5,909 nucleotides of DNA, taken from the NCBI GenBank assembly GCA_028699735.1, contig JAQVUB010000184.1, positions 1 to 5,909 on the forward strand, given 5' to 3'. The notes beneath the pieces were generated by a model. That model was not told the DNA's origin and did not search any database. It saw nothing but the letters and a program-made list of their open reading frames with translations. Both the position numbers and the translations under genes were made by a program. Each line of letters begins with the position of its first letter. Position 1 is the stretch's first letter. This document shows, in pieces, positions 5,657 through 5,909 of the stretch. The DNA is from Lentisphaeria bacterium (GTDB taxonomy: Bacteria; Verrucomicrobiota; Lentisphaeria; Oligosphaerales; Oligosphaeraceae).

Positions 5657-5909
5657 CCCCGAAGGGGCGCGACATACCAGCCCAGGGCAAGCAAGGCCGC
5701 CAGGCCACAGCGACGCCCTGGGTTAGTATCCCCACCATGAGCAAAACCCTGAAGGGGCGTGACATAATTGTGTTAGATCCAGAAAGCACTTTTTACCGTT
5801 GTCTTCGCTTCACTGCCTTCAAAAAGATGTTACCTTCTTCATGGATGTTCGTTATGTCACGCCCTTTCAGGGCTTTTGGTTTTTGGCTGATCCTAACCCA
5901 GGGCGTCGC
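5657..5909. repeat. REP-like module cluster with a large inverted repeat
   Basis: Two modules alternate. Module A is ccctgaaggggcgtgacata, present at 5747-5766, with a variant at 5657-5676 and an inverted variant at 5853-5872. Module B is a cccagggc/gccctggg palindrome (5681-5688 pairing with 5715-5722, 26-nt loop). The 16 bases at 5710-5725 recur exactly in inverted form at 5894-5909, so 5710-5909 is an inverted repeat with arms of about 58 nt around an 84-nt centre (5768-5851). Between the two modules within the arms the sequence is only loosely similar. The cluster is cut by the window edge. No gene is visible, and the small open frames here lie across the palindromes. The build fits non-autonomous, transposase-dependent repeats of the REP type (inference). 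Confidence 0.85.

Noticed and set aside
5657..5872. CRISPR-like array
   Set aside because: There are only two direct copies of the 20-nt module and one inverted copy. The spacing is unequal in kind and includes another palindrome, so it is not a CRISPR array.

Overview
The window most likely comes from an anaerobic, Gram-negative-type bacterium. It carries part of an Rnf electron-transport operon (rnfA, rnfB, rnfC), a lipoprotein gene with a clean lipobox, and one tRNA-Ala gene. The intergenic spaces are unusually rich in palindromic repeats, some built on runs of the type 'accacgaaaagcac' and others on 'ccctgaaggggcgtgacata' and 'cccagggc'. From memory, such repeats are common in the Planctomycetes-Verrucomicrobia-Lentisphaerae group. 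That placement is an inference and was not tested by any search.

Left part (1-1213): a possible last 17 codons of an outer-membrane protein, then an AT-rich orphan lipoprotein gene (143-1213). Middle part (1214-2683): about 1.47 kb with no protein gene that I believe. It holds an imperfect tandem duplication of about 165 bp (1227-1558), a terminator-like hairpin (1634-1674), and a minus-strand tRNA-Ala(CGC) (2111-2187) with a strong terminator (1997-2033) and a row of small hairpins between them. Two back-to-back inverted-repeat elements follow (2276-2403 and 2405-2567), and then a short leader to rnfA.

Right part (2684-5477): rnfA, rnfB and rnfC on the plus strand. RnfC carries the NADH/FMN side and two 4Fe-4S clusters, RnfB is the iron-sulfur relay, and RnfA is a membrane subunit. 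In known Rnf complexes these work with RnfD, RnfG and RnfE to couple ferredoxin oxidation and NAD+ reduction to ion transport. None of those three genes follows rnfC here. The last 432 bp (5478-5909) hold only repeats: a second, decayed member of the repeat family seen upstream of rnfA, then a cluster of REP-like modules arranged as a large inverted repeat that runs off the window edge.

I see no unmistakable new system. The points most worth a second look are the split rnfABC operon bracketed by related repeats, the MITE-like element with 25-bp perfect ends just upstream of the rnfA promoter region, and the REP-like module cluster.
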